This document shows positions 8,798-17,483 of a stretch of DNA of 54,117 bases, piece after piece. Position 1 is the first letter of the stretch. Each line of letters opens with the position of its first letter. The stretch is from Carideicomes alvinocaridis. Its GTDB lineage: Bacteria; Pseudomonadota; Alphaproteobacteria; Rhodobacterales; Rhodobacteraceae. The translations under genes were made by a program, and so were the position numbers. The DNA lies in the NCBI GenBank assembly GCA_005473895.2, contig SRJI02000030.1:1-54117 (forward strand), given 5' to 3'. Under the pieces are notes generated by a model. The model saw nothing but the letters and a program-made list of their open reading frames with translations, ran no database searches and was not told where the DNA came from.

Positions 8798-10120
8798 TCA
8801 GGAGGTGGCCGCGCTCGACATGCCCGAGGCCGCCGAGGTGGCGTTGTTCAGGTGTCCCAGCACCTCGGGGATGTAGTTGATCGTGCGCCACATCCGCTTG
8901 GTCGCGCCCGAGATGTCGGCCTTCTTCTTCTTGCCGCTCTCGACGTCCTTCTGCAGCTGGTTGAACTGGTCGAGCAGGTCGGCCAGCGCCTTCGCCTTGG
9001 TCTCCAGCGTCTCGAGCCGCTTGTCCAGCAGGTCGGCCAGTTGCAGCATCTGCTTGTTGGTGTCCTCGTGGACGTTGGTCATCTTGGCGTCTTTCAGCGC
9101 GCTCTTGGCCTTCTTGAAATCCGCATCGGCCTTCAGCGCATTGGACCGGATCTCGGCCGCCTTCTTCTTGTCGTCGCGGACCTGCATCCGCAGCTTGAGG
9201 CTCAGCGCCGAGACGCGCTCGGCATGTTTGCGCGCCTTCGAGAGGCTGGCCATGGCGCTCTTGCGCTCGACCTCTCGCTTGCCGGTGGTCTTGGTCTTGA
9301 AGTCGATGAGGCCCATGTCCTTGGCCTTTTTCTCGGCCTGGTACTTCTCGTAGGCGGTCACCGCCTTCTCGAACTTGCCGAGGTGTTCCTCCAGCTTGGA
9401 CTGCTCCACCTTCAGTGCGTTGTGGAAGCCCTGGTAGGCCTTCACGCAGCCGGCGAAGCCCGAGGCGGTGCCGACCACCAGCGCCGCGATCCCGAGGCCG
9501 AGCGCGATGGGTGCCAGCGCCGCGCCGCCGGTGGCGATCACCGCGACGCCCACCGCGAGGCCCACCAGCGCCACGCCGACCACGATGCCGATCTTCACCC
9601 AGGTATTGCGCTTGGCGGCCTTGGCGACGCCCTGGCCCTTCTTCTCCAGCTCCTTCTCGACGAGCGTCTGCACGTCCTCGGCCTTGGACCGGACCTGCCC
9701 CTCGAAGGTGCGGACGGCGTTCTGCAGCATCGGCGTGTAGGCAGAGATCACCTTGTCCAGCTCTTCCGCCTGCTTGATCTCGTCACGCCAGAGCGCGATC
9801 ATTTCCTTGGCGCTCTTGGTGTCGCGGATCAGCTTCTTGTTGGCGAGGCTCTTGCGCAGGGTCTCAAGGTTCTTGACCCGGTCGCTGATCTTGTTGTCGA
9901 GATGCTTGATCGCGTCGTCGTACTTTTTCAGGAAGCTCTTGAGCATCTTGTCGTAAAGCGTGCTCCACTTCTTGTTGTAGAGCTTGGCATAGTTGGCCTG
10001 GCCGGTCTGGGCGAGCTCGGGCAGGTCGATGGACAGCGCGATGTCGAACTCCGGCTGGGTCAGGTTCTTGGGCTTGTAGCCCATTTTAACTTTCTCTTGG
10101 ACTATCTGTAATGCGGGCAT
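8798..10120 (-). CDS. Unrecognised helical protein with central hydrophobic hairpin; candidate T6SS effector
   Basis: This 440-aa protein is not one I recognise. Residues 1-175 and 227-440 are predicted long amphipathic helices or coiled coil, rich in Lys, Glu, Ala and Leu. Between them, residues 176-225 form one hydrophobic Gly/Ala/Val block ('IGIVVGVALVGLAVGVAVIA' followed by a second segment), enough for a two-helix hairpin. There is no signal peptide. Lys clearly outnumbers Arg, unlike neighbouring proteins. This layout (helix bundle, membrane hairpin, helix bundle) is that of alpha-pore-forming toxins of the ClyA/Hbl/Xax type. Its place between pppA and ppkA suggests a T6SS effector, which is inference. 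No obvious immunity gene is adjacent. The start at 10120 has an SD (GAGGGG); M13 is an alternative. It could instead be a structural T6SS accessory protein. Confidence 0.6.
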   Translation of the reverse strand: MPALQIVQEKVKMGYKPKNLTQPEFDIALSIDLPELAQTGQANYAKLYNKKWSTLYDKMLKSFLKKYDDAIKHLDNKISDRVKNLETLRKSLANKKLIRDTKSAKEMIALWRDEIKQAEELDKVISAYTPMLQNAVRTFEGQVRSKAEDVQTLVEKELEKKGQGVAKAAKRNTWVKIGIVVGVALVGLAVGVAVIATGGAALAPIALGLGIAALVVGTASGFAGCVKAYQGFHNALKVEQSKLEEHLGKFEKAVTAYEKYQAEKKAKDMGLIDFKTKTTGKREVERKSAMASLSKARKHAERVSALSLKLRMQVRDDKKKAAEIRSNALKADADFKKAKSALKDAKMTNVHEDTNKQMLQLADLLDKRLETLETKAKALADLLDQFNQLQKDVESGKKKKADISGATKRMWRTINYIPEVLGHLNNATSAASGMSSAATS

Positions 10121-10159
10121 GAGCCCCTCCCTCGATCAATGAATAAAATCCCCGCGCGA

Positions 10160-10189
10160 AGAGTACCGAGCTGCTTTACCAAGCGTCAA
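10160..10189 (-). promoter_or_regulatory. Candidate sigma70-type promoter for the 440-aa protein gene
   Basis: On the minus strand a TTGACG (10189-10184) is followed 18 bp later by TACTCT (10165-10160), about 40 bp upstream of the start codon at 10120. The match to consensus is moderate. It would give this gene transcription separate from ppkA, whose 3' end lies 131 bp upstream. Confidence 0.35.
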
Positions 10190-10251
10190 TCTCGCAGTGC
10201 TCCGACGGGGGGCCGAGGGGTTCTTTTTTCGCGCCGGGCGCGCATCGCCGC

Positions 10252-12450
10252 CTATTGCGCGGCGGTGACGAGGATGCGGCTGTCGAGGGAGGTGATGCGC
10301 GCGTCGTCCGACCTTTGGTTGTCGCGCAGCGCCTGGGCATAACCGGAGGCTGATTCGGTCGTCGGCCGCAGGCTGTCGAAGAGCGGCGCGGTGGAGTGGA
10401 TGACCACCACCTTGCTCTTGCCCAGCGTGGAATCGTCGACCTGGAAGGCGAGTGTCCCGTCCTCCTGCGAGCTTGCCACGTCGAAGGCCACGCGCACCGG
10501 CACCTCGCCCTCGCGGCCGTCGCGCAGGGCCTCGACGGAATTGTCGGGCCGGGTGCGGTTGGGCAGCAGGTGGAAGACGTTGCCAGTCACGTCGAGGATC
10601 GACACCGAGAGGTAACCGTCGGTCACGTCCTCGGGCAGCATCACGTCGATCACCGGGTTCTCGCCCACCACGTAGGTCCCATCCTCGCGCAGCGTGGCGT
10701 CGGCACCTTCGGCGAAGCGGATGGAAATGTCCGAGGCGGGGGCGCGGGGCAGGAAGTTCTCGATCAGGCAGAGGTTCGGGTTCAGCACCTCGGCGTCGAT
10801 CCGGACGGGCCGTGGGCCGGCCACGCCCTGCAGCGCCTGGCGCAGCGCGCCGGAGGCGTCTTCGCCGGACAGCGTGCCCTGCACCGCGATCTCCTGCCCC
10901 GGGCCGTAGCCGGTGGCGGGCGGATCGACGAGCGACAGCCGCCCGCAATCGGCCATCTCGTCCAGCACCGACTGCAGCGCGCTGGCGGCAAGGAAGGGCG
11001 GCTCGTAGGCGATCTGCGCCGTGCCCTCCAGCACGCCCGGCAGGCCGTCGGCAAAGGCGGCGCGCAGGTCATCGGCCAGCGCCTCGTCGCTTGTGCGGCC
11101 GGTCACTTCGGCCTGGTTCCCGCTGAGCGCCACGCGCCAGTCGTCGAGCGGTGACAGGCGGTCCACCAGCGTCATCACGTCCGCGCCCCAGCTGTCGCCG
11201 ATGGCGCCGGAGGCCAGTGTCAGTTCCGCCGCGCCGCCCTCCTGTTCCGCCATGGCGGTGAGGCTGGCGCGCATGTCCTCGGAGGGCACGTGGCCCGAGG
11301 CGCTCAGCGGCTGGCCGTCGTTGCGGTCGAGCACCAGCTCGAAAGGCGCGGCCTCGGGGTAGCGCGGGCCGATCAGCCCCTCCAGCATCCCCGAGACCCA
11401 GAGACCCGCCAGCACGGCCAGCGAGGCGACGATGAGCCCCGCCGCCAGCCAACCGGTGCGCGAGGGCTTGCGCTCTGCCGGTTTCGCCTTGCTTGCGGAG
11501 GGCGCGGGCGCGGTGCCCGCGATCTCTTCCTTCGGGGTCTGGGGGGCGGTGACGGGCACGATCACGGTGCGGTCCTCGTCGTCCTCCTCCTCCGCCGTCG
11601 CCGCGGGGGTAGGGGGGTCGCCCGCGCCGCCATTGTCGATGGCCGCGATGACCTCGGCCGCGCTCTGGAAGCGGCGGGCGGGGTCCGGGTCGGTCATCCG
11701 GGCGATGATCCCGGCCAGCGGTTCGGGCACGCCCTCGAGGTCCAGCGGCCTGGATTTCTTCTGCACCACCTCCATCGGGTTGGAGCCGACATCGGGCTTC
11801 TTGCCGCGGAAGCAGGCCAGCAGCAGTGCGCCCAGCGAATAGAGGTCGGTCCGTGCGTCGGTCTTGCCGGCCAGCTGTTCCGGCGCGGCATAGGCGTATT
11901 TGCCCGCGAACTCGTTGCCGACGATGGTCTGCGCGCCGGGATTGGTGTCCTTGGCGATGCCGAAATCGATGATGACGGCCTGCGCCGGGTCGTCCTCTTT
12001 CAGGATGATGTTGTCGGGCGAGAGATCGCGGTGGACGATGTTGCGGCGGTGGGCCGCCTCCAGCCCGCTGGCCACCCTGCGGCAGATCGTGAGGATCTCC
12101 TCCGCCCCCATCGGGCCCTCGCGCAGCTTGCGGTCCAGCCCCGGCCCGTCCACGTAATCCATCAGCAGGTAGACATGGCCCTCGGGGGTGCGCGAGTTCT
12201 CGGAGTAGCGCACGACCGCGTCGTGCCGGATCTCGCGCATCTCCTCTTCGCGGGTCAGCAGCGACAGGTAGTCCATGTTGCCCGCGAACTCGGCCTTGAG
12301 CACCTTGATCGCCACCAGCCGGCCCGAGATCTCGCTGCGGGCGCGGTAGACGTCCGAGGTGCCGCCGCGCCCGAGGATCGCCTCGATCCGGTAGGTGTTG
12401 TTGACCAGGTCGCCGGGCGCGAACAGGTCACCGGGGCGCGGATCGGTCAT
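10252..12450 (-). CDS. ppkA: T6SS Ser/Thr protein kinase PpkA
   Basis: This 732-aa protein has an N-terminal Hanks-type kinase domain (about 18-275): glycine loop 'LGRGGTSDVYRA', Lys49 in 'VAIKVL', catalytic 'HRDLSPDN' (Asp142), 'DFG' 162-164 and 'APE' 189-191. An acidic juxtamembrane stretch contains 'DEDRTVIVPV' with Thr295. A transmembrane helix (about 333-354) leads to a periplasmic part with repeated BON-like segments and a DUF4384-like end ('FHLLPNRTRPDN'). PpkA phosphorylates T6SS components (Fha in Pseudomonas, TssL in Agrobacterium) to activate firing. It is encoded opposite to the tss genes, between the 440-aa protein and an OmpA-like protein (59 bp upstream). Confidence 0.93.
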   Translation of the reverse strand: MTDPRPGDLFAPGDLVNNTYRIEAILGRGGTSDVYRARSEISGRLVAIKVLKAEFAGNMDYLSLLTREEEMREIRHDAVVRYSENSRTPEGHVYLLMDYVDGPGLDRKLREGPMGAEEILTICRRVASGLEAAHRRNIVHRDLSPDNIILKEDDPAQAVIIDFGIAKDTNPGAQTIVGNEFAGKYAYAAPEQLAGKTDARTDLYSLGALLLACFRGKKPDVGSNPMEVVQKKSRPLDLEGVPEPLAGIIARMTDPDPARRFQSAAEVIAAIDNGGAGDPPTPAATAEEEDDEDRTVIVPVTAPQTPKEEIAGTAPAPSASKAKPAERKPSRTGWLAAGLIVASLAVLAGLWVSGMLEGLIGPRYPEAAPFELVLDRNDGQPLSASGHVPSEDMRASLTAMAEQEGGAAELTLASGAIGDSWGADVMTLVDRLSPLDDWRVALSGNQAEVTGRTSDEALADDLRAAFADGLPGVLEGTAQIAYEPPFLAASALQSVLDEMADCGRLSLVDPPATGYGPGQEIAVQGTLSGEDASGALRQALQGVAGPRPVRIDAEVLNPNLCLIENFLPRAPASDISIRFAEGADATLREDGTYVVGENPVIDVMLPEDVTDGYLSVSILDVTGNVFHLLPNRTRPDNSVEALRDGREGEVPVRVAFDVASSQEDGTLAFQVDDSTLGKSKVVVIHSTAPLFDSLRPTTESASGYAQALRDNQRSDDARITSLDSRILVTAAQ

Positions 12451-12509
12451 GTGTCGTCCTCGGGCTGGGCCGGGCCGCCGTCACGGGAGGCCGGCTGCGA
12501 CGGCAGGGC

Positions 12510-13097
12510 TCAGCCCAGGGCCTGGAATTCGACGCGGCGGTTCTCGTCGCTGCGCGGGTCGGCGGCGTTGACCGGGGCGCTTTCGCCCACGCCGATCGCC
12601 TCCAGCCGCGCGGCGTCGATGCCGCAATCGTTCACCAGGTGGCGCTTGACCTCTTCGGCGCGCAGCTTCGACAGGTTTTCGTTGTACTCGGCCGAGCCGG
12701 CGGAATCCGTGTGGCCGATGATCTGGAAGAGCTTCACGTCCACCGACTTCATCACCCCGCAGAGCGTGGCCAGCTTGGGCTTCTGGTCCTCGCGCAGGGC
12801 GGCGGAGTCGAAATCGAAGCTGATGCGCACGTTCACCGGGTTGTCGACCGGCTGATAGTCGGTGGAGGCGGCGGCGACCTGCGCGCTGCTGGTATCCTCC
12901 AGTTCCGAGGTCGTCTCGCCCGAGGGCACGAGGACCAGGCCGCGCGTGCGCTGCTTGTCGAAAGCGTCCCGCATCTCGTCGGCCGACATCTCCTCCTGCG
13001 CGCTGGCGGCGACGGCGGAGAGCGCGATCAGAGCGCCGGCGAGGGCGGTGGCAAAGCCTCTGGCGATGAATGGAATTCGTGTGGAGAGATCGGTCAT
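12510..13097 (-). CDS. OmpA-family periplasmic/outer-membrane protein
   Basis: This 195-aa protein has a signal peptide (about 1-34, cleavage near 'ASAQ') and a C-terminal OmpA domain (about 85-193). Motif sequences are 'VRISFDFDSAALRED', 'IIGHTDSAGSAEYNENLS' and 'ENRRVEF'. The domain binds meso-DAP peptidoglycan non-covalently. There is no lipobox Cys at the cleavage site, so it is probably soluble or loosely attached. The start has a strong SD (GGAGGACCC-ATG). It is transcribed just ahead of ppkA and may belong to the T6SS, as do TagL-like OmpA proteins elsewhere. The divergent M15 peptidase gene starts 194 bp away. Confidence 0.85.
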   Translation of the reverse strand: MTDLSTRIPFIARGFATALAGALIALSAVAASAQEEMSADEMRDAFDKQRTRGLVLVPSGETTSELEDTSSAQVAAASTDYQPVDNPVNVRISFDFDSAALREDQKPKLATLCGVMKSVDVKLFQIIGHTDSAGSAEYNENLSKLRAEEVKRHLVNDCGIDAARLEAIGVGESAPVNAADPRSDENRRVEFQALG

Positions 13098-13291
13098 GGG
13101 TCCTCCCGCGGTACGGCCGAAACGATTTCTTCAAATATCGCCGGCACCCTAGCCCAGCCCGCCCCGTCGGACAACGGATTTGCGTGCCGCAGCGTCAGGA
13201 CGACAGGAAATTTCCCTTGCGGTCAGGGGGAGGGCCGCGCTTATATCCGCAGGCGTTCCGATCGGAGCCATCGCCCCGCCACCGGAGAGAC

Positions 13292-14125
13292 ATGCGGCTG
13301 CTTCCCGCCATCATCCTGGCCATCGCCATCCTGCTCGTGCCGGTTCTCTGGTACGTGATCCCGTTGCTGATGAATTCGGAGGACGATTTCGCCGGCCCGG
13401 CCATCGATTCCGGCGCGCGGATCGAGATCGAGATGCTGAACCAGCAGGTGGAGGATCTGTATAACCAGATCGACGCGCTGACCCAGGAGGTCCGCCGTCT
13501 TGCCAGCCAGCCCGCGGCGCCGATGACGCCGCAGGACGACAACGCGCCGCTGCCGCCCTCGGGGCCGAACGCCATCCTCGATTCCTATGCCCAGGTGGTG
13601 CTGATCGCCGACCGGCTGCACGTCAATGACGGCCTGACCGTCGCCGGCCCGTCCTTCCTGCGCGAGACCTTCGGCCTGCCGCGCGAGGACCTGGACGACA
13701 AGTGCCGGTCGATGACCAACCCGCGCCTCTCCGACAAGCTGGTGACCGAGGAGGTGGGGCCGATCCGGGTGCAGATGCTGCAGCCGGCGATCGACAGCCT
13801 GAAGACCGTGTTCGAGAACGTGCGCCTGACCGACCCGGATCTCTATGACCGGATCAACACGGCCGGGTCGCTCTGCGTCCGGCTGATCCGGGGCTCGCGC
13901 AACTCGGCCTCGACCCACAGCTACGGGCTGGCGGCGGATCTCAACATCGACGGCCATCTCGACACGCTGGGCGACGGGCGGACGCAGCTGGGGCTGACCA
14001 TCCTCGCCGATTTCTTCAAGGCCGAGGGCTGGGTCTGGGGCGCGGCCTGGCGGCGCGAGGATTCCATGCATTTCGAGGTCAGCCGCCAGAAGCTGGAGCA
14101 ATGGCTCGAAGACGGGACGCTGTGA
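13292..14125 (+). CDS. Membrane-anchored M15-family peptidoglycan peptidase (TagX-like candidate)
   Basis: This 277-aa protein has an N-terminal membrane anchor (about 4-27), a short coiled coil (about 45-65), a linker, and a C-terminal M15 domain. The zinc ligands are visible: His209 and Asp216 in 'STHSYGLAADLN' and His260 in 'DSMHFEV'. M15 enzymes cut peptide cross-links or stems in peptidoglycan (D,D-carboxypeptidase, L-Ala-D-Glu or L,D-endopeptidase). Its position beside T6SS genes resembles TagX of Acinetobacter, an M15 enzyme that opens the wall for T6SS assembly; that role here is inference. Start ATG 13292 has SD 'GGAGAG'; an in-frame upstream extension to 13070 would cross the divergent gene and lacks an SD. 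The exact bond cut cannot be read from sequence. Confidence 0.82.
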   Translation: MRLLPAIILAIAILLVPVLWYVIPLLMNSEDDFAGPAIDSGARIEIEMLNQQVEDLYNQIDALTQEVRRLASQPAAPMTPQDDNAPLPPSGPNAILDSYAQVVLIADRLHVNDGLTVAGPSFLRETFGLPREDLDDKCRSMTNPRLSDKLVTEEVGPIRVQMLQPAIDSLKTVFENVRLTDPDLYDRINTAGSLCVRLIRGSRNSASTHSYGLAADLNIDGHLDTLGDGRTQLGLTILADFFKAEGWVWGAAWRREDSMHFEVSRQKLEQWLEDGTL

Positions 14126-14318
14126 GCCACTTGCCGGCGGGGCCCCATGCGATCGGTGCCGCCCGGTGCCTTGCGCCGGTCGTCCAGTCGCGGCACTACG
14201 GGATCACCGACGCGCCGCCGCGCCGCGGGAGGCGCACGCCGCGAAAGGCGGCCCTGCGCGTGACCTGCCGGGCCCTTGGGTCCGCGTCCTGAAGAAACCG
14301 CCTGAAACGGAGCCCCTG

Positions 14319-15824
14319 ATGAGCACGACCCCCGCAACGGATCCAGCCGACCTGTCCGCCACCGAGGCCCGCCGCGCCATGTCGCGCAAGGCGCTGAGCG
14401 CCGAGGAGCTGGCCCGCGCCTGCATCACGCGCGTCGAGGCGGTGGACCACGCGGTGAACGCGCTGGTGGCAAAGGATTTCGATGCGGTCATCGAGGACGC
14501 GCGGGCGGCCGATGCGGCCCGGGCGCGGGGCGAGAGCCTGGGGGCGCTGCACGGCCTGCCCTTCGGCGTGAAGGACATGCTCGACGTCACGGGGCTGCCC
14601 ACGACCTTCGGGTCGGAGCTGTTCGTGGACAATATCGCGCGCAAGGACGATGCGCTGGTGGCGGCGATGCGGGGCGCGGGGGCGATCCCGCTGGGCAAGA
14701 CCAACAACCCGGAATGGAGCGCGGGGGGCAACACGCGCAACCGCGTCTACGGCGCCACCGCCAACCCCTATGACCTGAGCCGGACCTGCGCCGGGTCCTC
14801 GGGCGGGTCGGCCGCGGCGCTGGCCTGCGGCTACGCGCCGCTCGCCACCGGGTCGGACACGGGCGGGTCGCTGCGCAACCCGGCGGCCTATTGCGGCGTG
14901 GTGGGCTTCCGGCCCAGCCCGGGCGTCGTGCCGGGCGATACGCGAGGGATCGGGACGGTGCCGCTGTCGACTGCCGGCCCGATGGCGCGCAACGTGGCGG
15001 ATGCCGGGCTGATGCTGTCGGTCCTGGCCCGACCCGACGGGAAGGATCCCTATACCGCCGTGGTGGACGGGCGCACCGCCTGGACTCCGGGCGATTTCGC
15101 CATGCTGCCCCCGGTGGACCTGTCCTCGCTACGGATCGCGACGACGGAGGATTATGGCTTCGCCCCCACGGAAAACCTGGTGCGGGACCATTTCCGCAAG
15201 GTGGTGCAGACGCTTTCCCCCTTCGCGGGGTGGCTGGACGAGGCGACGCCGGATTGCACCGGGGCCGACCGGATCTTTGCCGTGCTGCGCGGGCTGCTCT
15301 TCGTCTCGGCCCACGGGGCGCGCTACGATCAGCACCCGGACAAGGTGGGGCCCAACGTCCGCGACAACGTGATCGAGGGGCGCAGCTATTCGGCCGACGA
15401 TTATGCCGCCGCCTTCACCGACCAGACCGCCTATTACCACCGCTGGCAGGACTGGTTCGCGGATTGGGACGTGATCCTGTCCCCGGCCGTGACGATCAGC
15501 CCGCGCGACTGGCACGAGCTTTACCCGACCGAGATCGACGGGGTGGCCACCCAAAGCTACTACCACTGGCTGGCCATGGCCTATGCCTCGACCCTGGCCG
15601 GGCATCCGTCGATCACGATCCCCTGTGGCCGGGATGCCAACGGGATGCCCTTCGGCCTGCAGATCGTGGGCCGGCGCTATGCGGACCGGGCGGTGCTGGC
15701 CGTCGCGGCCGAGCTCGAGGCGGTCATCGCCTCGCTGCCGGACCTTGCCCCGCAGGCGCCCGACCTCGACGCCCTGCGCAAGGCACGGCCCCTGTCGGAG
15801 GCGGAGGGGTTCCTGAGCTTCTAG
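14319..15824 (+). CDS. Amidase signature (AS) family amidase
   Basis: This 501-aa protein has the Ser-cisSer-Lys triad of the amidase signature family. Lys85 lies in 'PFGVKDMLD', Ser160 in 'CAGSSGGSAAALA' and nucleophile Ser184 in 'GSDTGGSLRNPAA'. It hydrolyses a carboxamide to acid and ammonia; the substrate cannot be told. It is cytoplasmic, with no signal peptide. The start is ATG 14319 (upstream AACGGAG); the frame is open further upstream but lacks family similarity. It converges on the TRAP operon with a shared terminator. Together with the neighbouring RidA, oxidase and aminotransferase it suggests catabolism of an amide or amino compound. GatA is unlikely, as no gatB/gatC is present. 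Confidence 0.88.
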   Translation: MSTTPATDPADLSATEARRAMSRKALSAEELARACITRVEAVDHAVNALVAKDFDAVIEDARAADAARARGESLGALHGLPFGVKDMLDVTGLPTTFGSELFVDNIARKDDALVAAMRGAGAIPLGKTNNPEWSAGGNTRNRVYGATANPYDLSRTCAGSSGGSAAALACGYAPLATGSDTGGSLRNPAAYCGVVGFRPSPGVVPGDTRGIGTVPLSTAGPMARNVADAGLMLSVLARPDGKDPYTAVVDGRTAWTPGDFAMLPPVDLSSLRIATTEDYGFAPTENLVRDHFRKVVQTLSPFAGWLDEATPDCTGADRIFAVLRGLLFVSAHGARYDQHPDKVGPNVRDNVIEGRSYSADDYAAAFTDQTAYYHRWQDWFADWDVILSPAVTISPRDWHELYPTEIDGVATQSYYHWLAMAYASTLAGHPSITIPCGRDANGMPFGLQIVGRRYADRAVLAVAAELEAVIASLPDLAPQAPDLDALRKARPLSEAEGFLSF

Positions 15825-15857
15825 GACCGGGCCGCCGATGCCCGGCTTTGCAAATAG

Positions 15858-15884
15858 AAAGGGCGCCGAATTCCGGCGCCCTTT
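15858..15884. terminator. Bidirectional Rho-independent terminator
   Basis: The 11-bp perfect stem AAAGGGCGCCG / CGGCGCCCTTT (15858-15868 and 15874-15884) has a 5-nt loop. It is flanked by A/T-rich runs on both sides and lies between the convergent amidase and dctP genes. This is the clearest terminator in the window. Confidence 0.85.
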
Positions 15885-15908
15885 GCAATTTGACAGGTTG
15901 TGCGGGGA

Positions 15909-16907
15909 TCACTCCGGCCGGTGATCGGCCACCATGGCGCGCAGTTCCTCGATGCGGGCCGGGTCCACGTCCTCGAGCAGGTCGGCCATGTTCGCGGTCG
16001 CGTCCTTGAAGGTGGCGAGCTCTTCGTCGGTCGGCTCGTAGACGGCGATGCCGGCCTCTTCCAGGTCGGCCTTGGCCTTGTCCTGCGAGGTTTCCACCCA
16101 GTCGAACACGTCCTTCAGCGCCGCGAGCGAGGCCTCCTCGATCTGGGCGCGCTCTTCTTCGGACAGCGAGTCCCAGTAGGCGGTGGAGACCAGCGCGACG
16201 CGCGCCGAGATGATGACGCGGGCATCGGTGAAGTTGCTGAACAGGTCGGCCTGACCGAAGGCCAGCGGCACGACGGAGGCGTTGACATAGCCGTCCGCGA
16301 TCCCGGTCTGAAGCGCGTTGGGCACCTCGGAGAAGGGGATGACCACGCCGTCGGCGCCCATCATGCGGAACATCTCGAGCTGATTGGCGTCGAGCGCGCG
16401 CATCCGCAGACCTTCCATGTCCGCGACCGACTTCACCTCTTTCTTGTTGTTGAAGATGCCCAGCATCCCGCCGGTGGGGACGATGGCGAGGACATGCATG
16501 CCCTCGGCCGCAAGCTCTTCGTTGACGGTGTCGAGGTAGTCGCTCTCGGTGAAGAACTTGAAGACGTGCTGCGAGTTGGCAAAGGTGTAAGGCAGCTGCA
16601 TGACCCGCATCTCGGGTACGAACTGGTAGGTGACGGCGTAGTTCGACATCGACATGTCGAGGATGCCGGCGCGGATCTGGTCCAGCCGCTCATCCTCGCC
16701 GCCGATGGAATCGCGGGGGAATTCCTCGGTCTCCCAGCCCATGTCCTTGAGGCTGGTCAGAAGGTTGTCGACATAGCGGTAGCTGCCCTGAGTCTCGCGG
16801 TCCGGCGTGGAGTCGAGCGCGACGGACAGCGATTGCGCATGGACCGGTGCCGCGCAGAGCAGGGCCAGCGTGGCGGCGGCGGTGAAAGAGCGGAAGGGGT
16901 GCGTCAT
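15909..16907 (-). CDS. dctP: TRAP transporter substrate-binding protein (DctP family)
   Basis: This 332-aa protein has a signal peptide (about 1-24, 'LLCAAPVHAQ') and the DctP fold markers 'LRMRALDANQLEMFRMMGAD' and 'IPFSEVPNALQTGIADGYVN'. The latter carries the region around the conserved Arg that usually binds the substrate carboxylate. It captures an organic acid or amino-acid-like ligand in the periplasm for the DctQM permease. It starts 3 bp after the dctQ stop, and the SD (GGAG) overlaps that stop. It is the last gene of a dctM-dctQ-dctP operon, the reverse of the usual P-first order. The ligand is unknown; the linked amidase, RidA and oxidase genes point to a nitrogen-containing compound. 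Confidence 0.9.
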   Translation of the reverse strand: MTHPFRSFTAAATLALLCAAPVHAQSLSVALDSTPDRETQGSYRYVDNLLTSLKDMGWETEEFPRDSIGGEDERLDQIRAGILDMSMSNYAVTYQFVPEMRVMQLPYTFANSQHVFKFFTESDYLDTVNEELAAEGMHVLAIVPTGGMLGIFNNKKEVKSVADMEGLRMRALDANQLEMFRMMGADGVVIPFSEVPNALQTGIADGYVNASVVPLAFGQADLFSNFTDARVIISARVALVSTAYWDSLSEEERAQIEEASLAALKDVFDWVETSQDKAKADLEEAGIAVYEPTDEELATFKDATANMADLLEDVDPARIEELRAMVADHRPE

Positions 16908-16910
16908 GGG

Positions 16911-17477
16911 TTACTCCGGGCTGCTTGTTGCATAATGGTCGGCATAGGAGATTTCGCGTTCGTAGACGCGCGGCGACACGAGGGCGCCGAGCCCCGCGAA
17001 GCCGTGGAACAGGATGAGGAACAGCGACACGGGCAGCGCCGCGGCCATCCAGGCGGTGGAGACTTCCAGCCCCTCGGAGGTGCGCGCGATCTGCCGGATG
17101 AAATAGGGATAGGTGTACCACAGGACCGGCAGGAAGAACGCCCAGGCCGCGACGAAGCGGGCGACGGCCTGCACCTTCTGCCGCCAGACGGAGTGGGTGG
17201 GCGCATGGACCATGGCGGGATCGGCATGGGTGTGGAACGCGCAGGAGGCGCCCAGCAGCCCGCCCCAGACCATCAGCCAGCGCGCCAGCTCCTCGGTCCA
17301 GAAGGGGGGCGAGGAAAAGGCGTAGCGCGCGACGACCTGCAGCATCATCGTGACGAGCATCGCCAGGAAGAACAGGGCGGCCGCCCGCCGCGCGGTCCAG
17401 TTCAGCGCCTCGGACACGGAATAGAGACGCTCGGCCGCGCGGGCGATGAAGGACGGGGAAGACGCTGACATCTGCAT
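16911..17477 (-). CDS. dctQ: TRAP transporter small permease (DctQ family)
   Basis: This 188-aa protein has four hydrophobic segments, as expected for the 4-TM DctQ subunit. 'VVARYAFSSPPFWTEELARW' near residues 46-65 is the family signature around the conserved Glu-Glu-x-x-Arg. It forms the membrane complex with DctM and docks the binding protein. It lies 6 bp after dctM and 3 bp before dctP. Met1 at 17477 and Met3 at 17471 are both possible starts. Confidence 0.9.
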   Translation of the reverse strand: MQMSASSPSFIARAAERLYSVSEALNWTARRAAALFFLAMLVTMMLQVVARYAFSSPPFWTEELARWLMVWGGLLGASCAFHTHADPAMVHAPTHSVWRQKVQAVARFVAAWAFFLPVLWYTYPYFIRQIARTSEGLEVSTAWMAAALPVSLFLILFHGFAGLGALVSPRVYEREISYADHYATSSPE

Positions 17478-17483
17478 GAAGCC

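Noticed and set aside
10221-10242. T6 run next to a CGCGC/GCGCG hairpin after ppkA, considered as its terminator
   Set aside because: On the minus strand the hairpin is followed by A residues, not T, so the polarity is wrong for ppkA.
10139-10342. A 67-codon + frame near the candidate effector, considered as an immunity gene
   Set aside because: It overlaps the ppkA 3' end, is basic without membrane helices, and has no SD; nothing supports translation.
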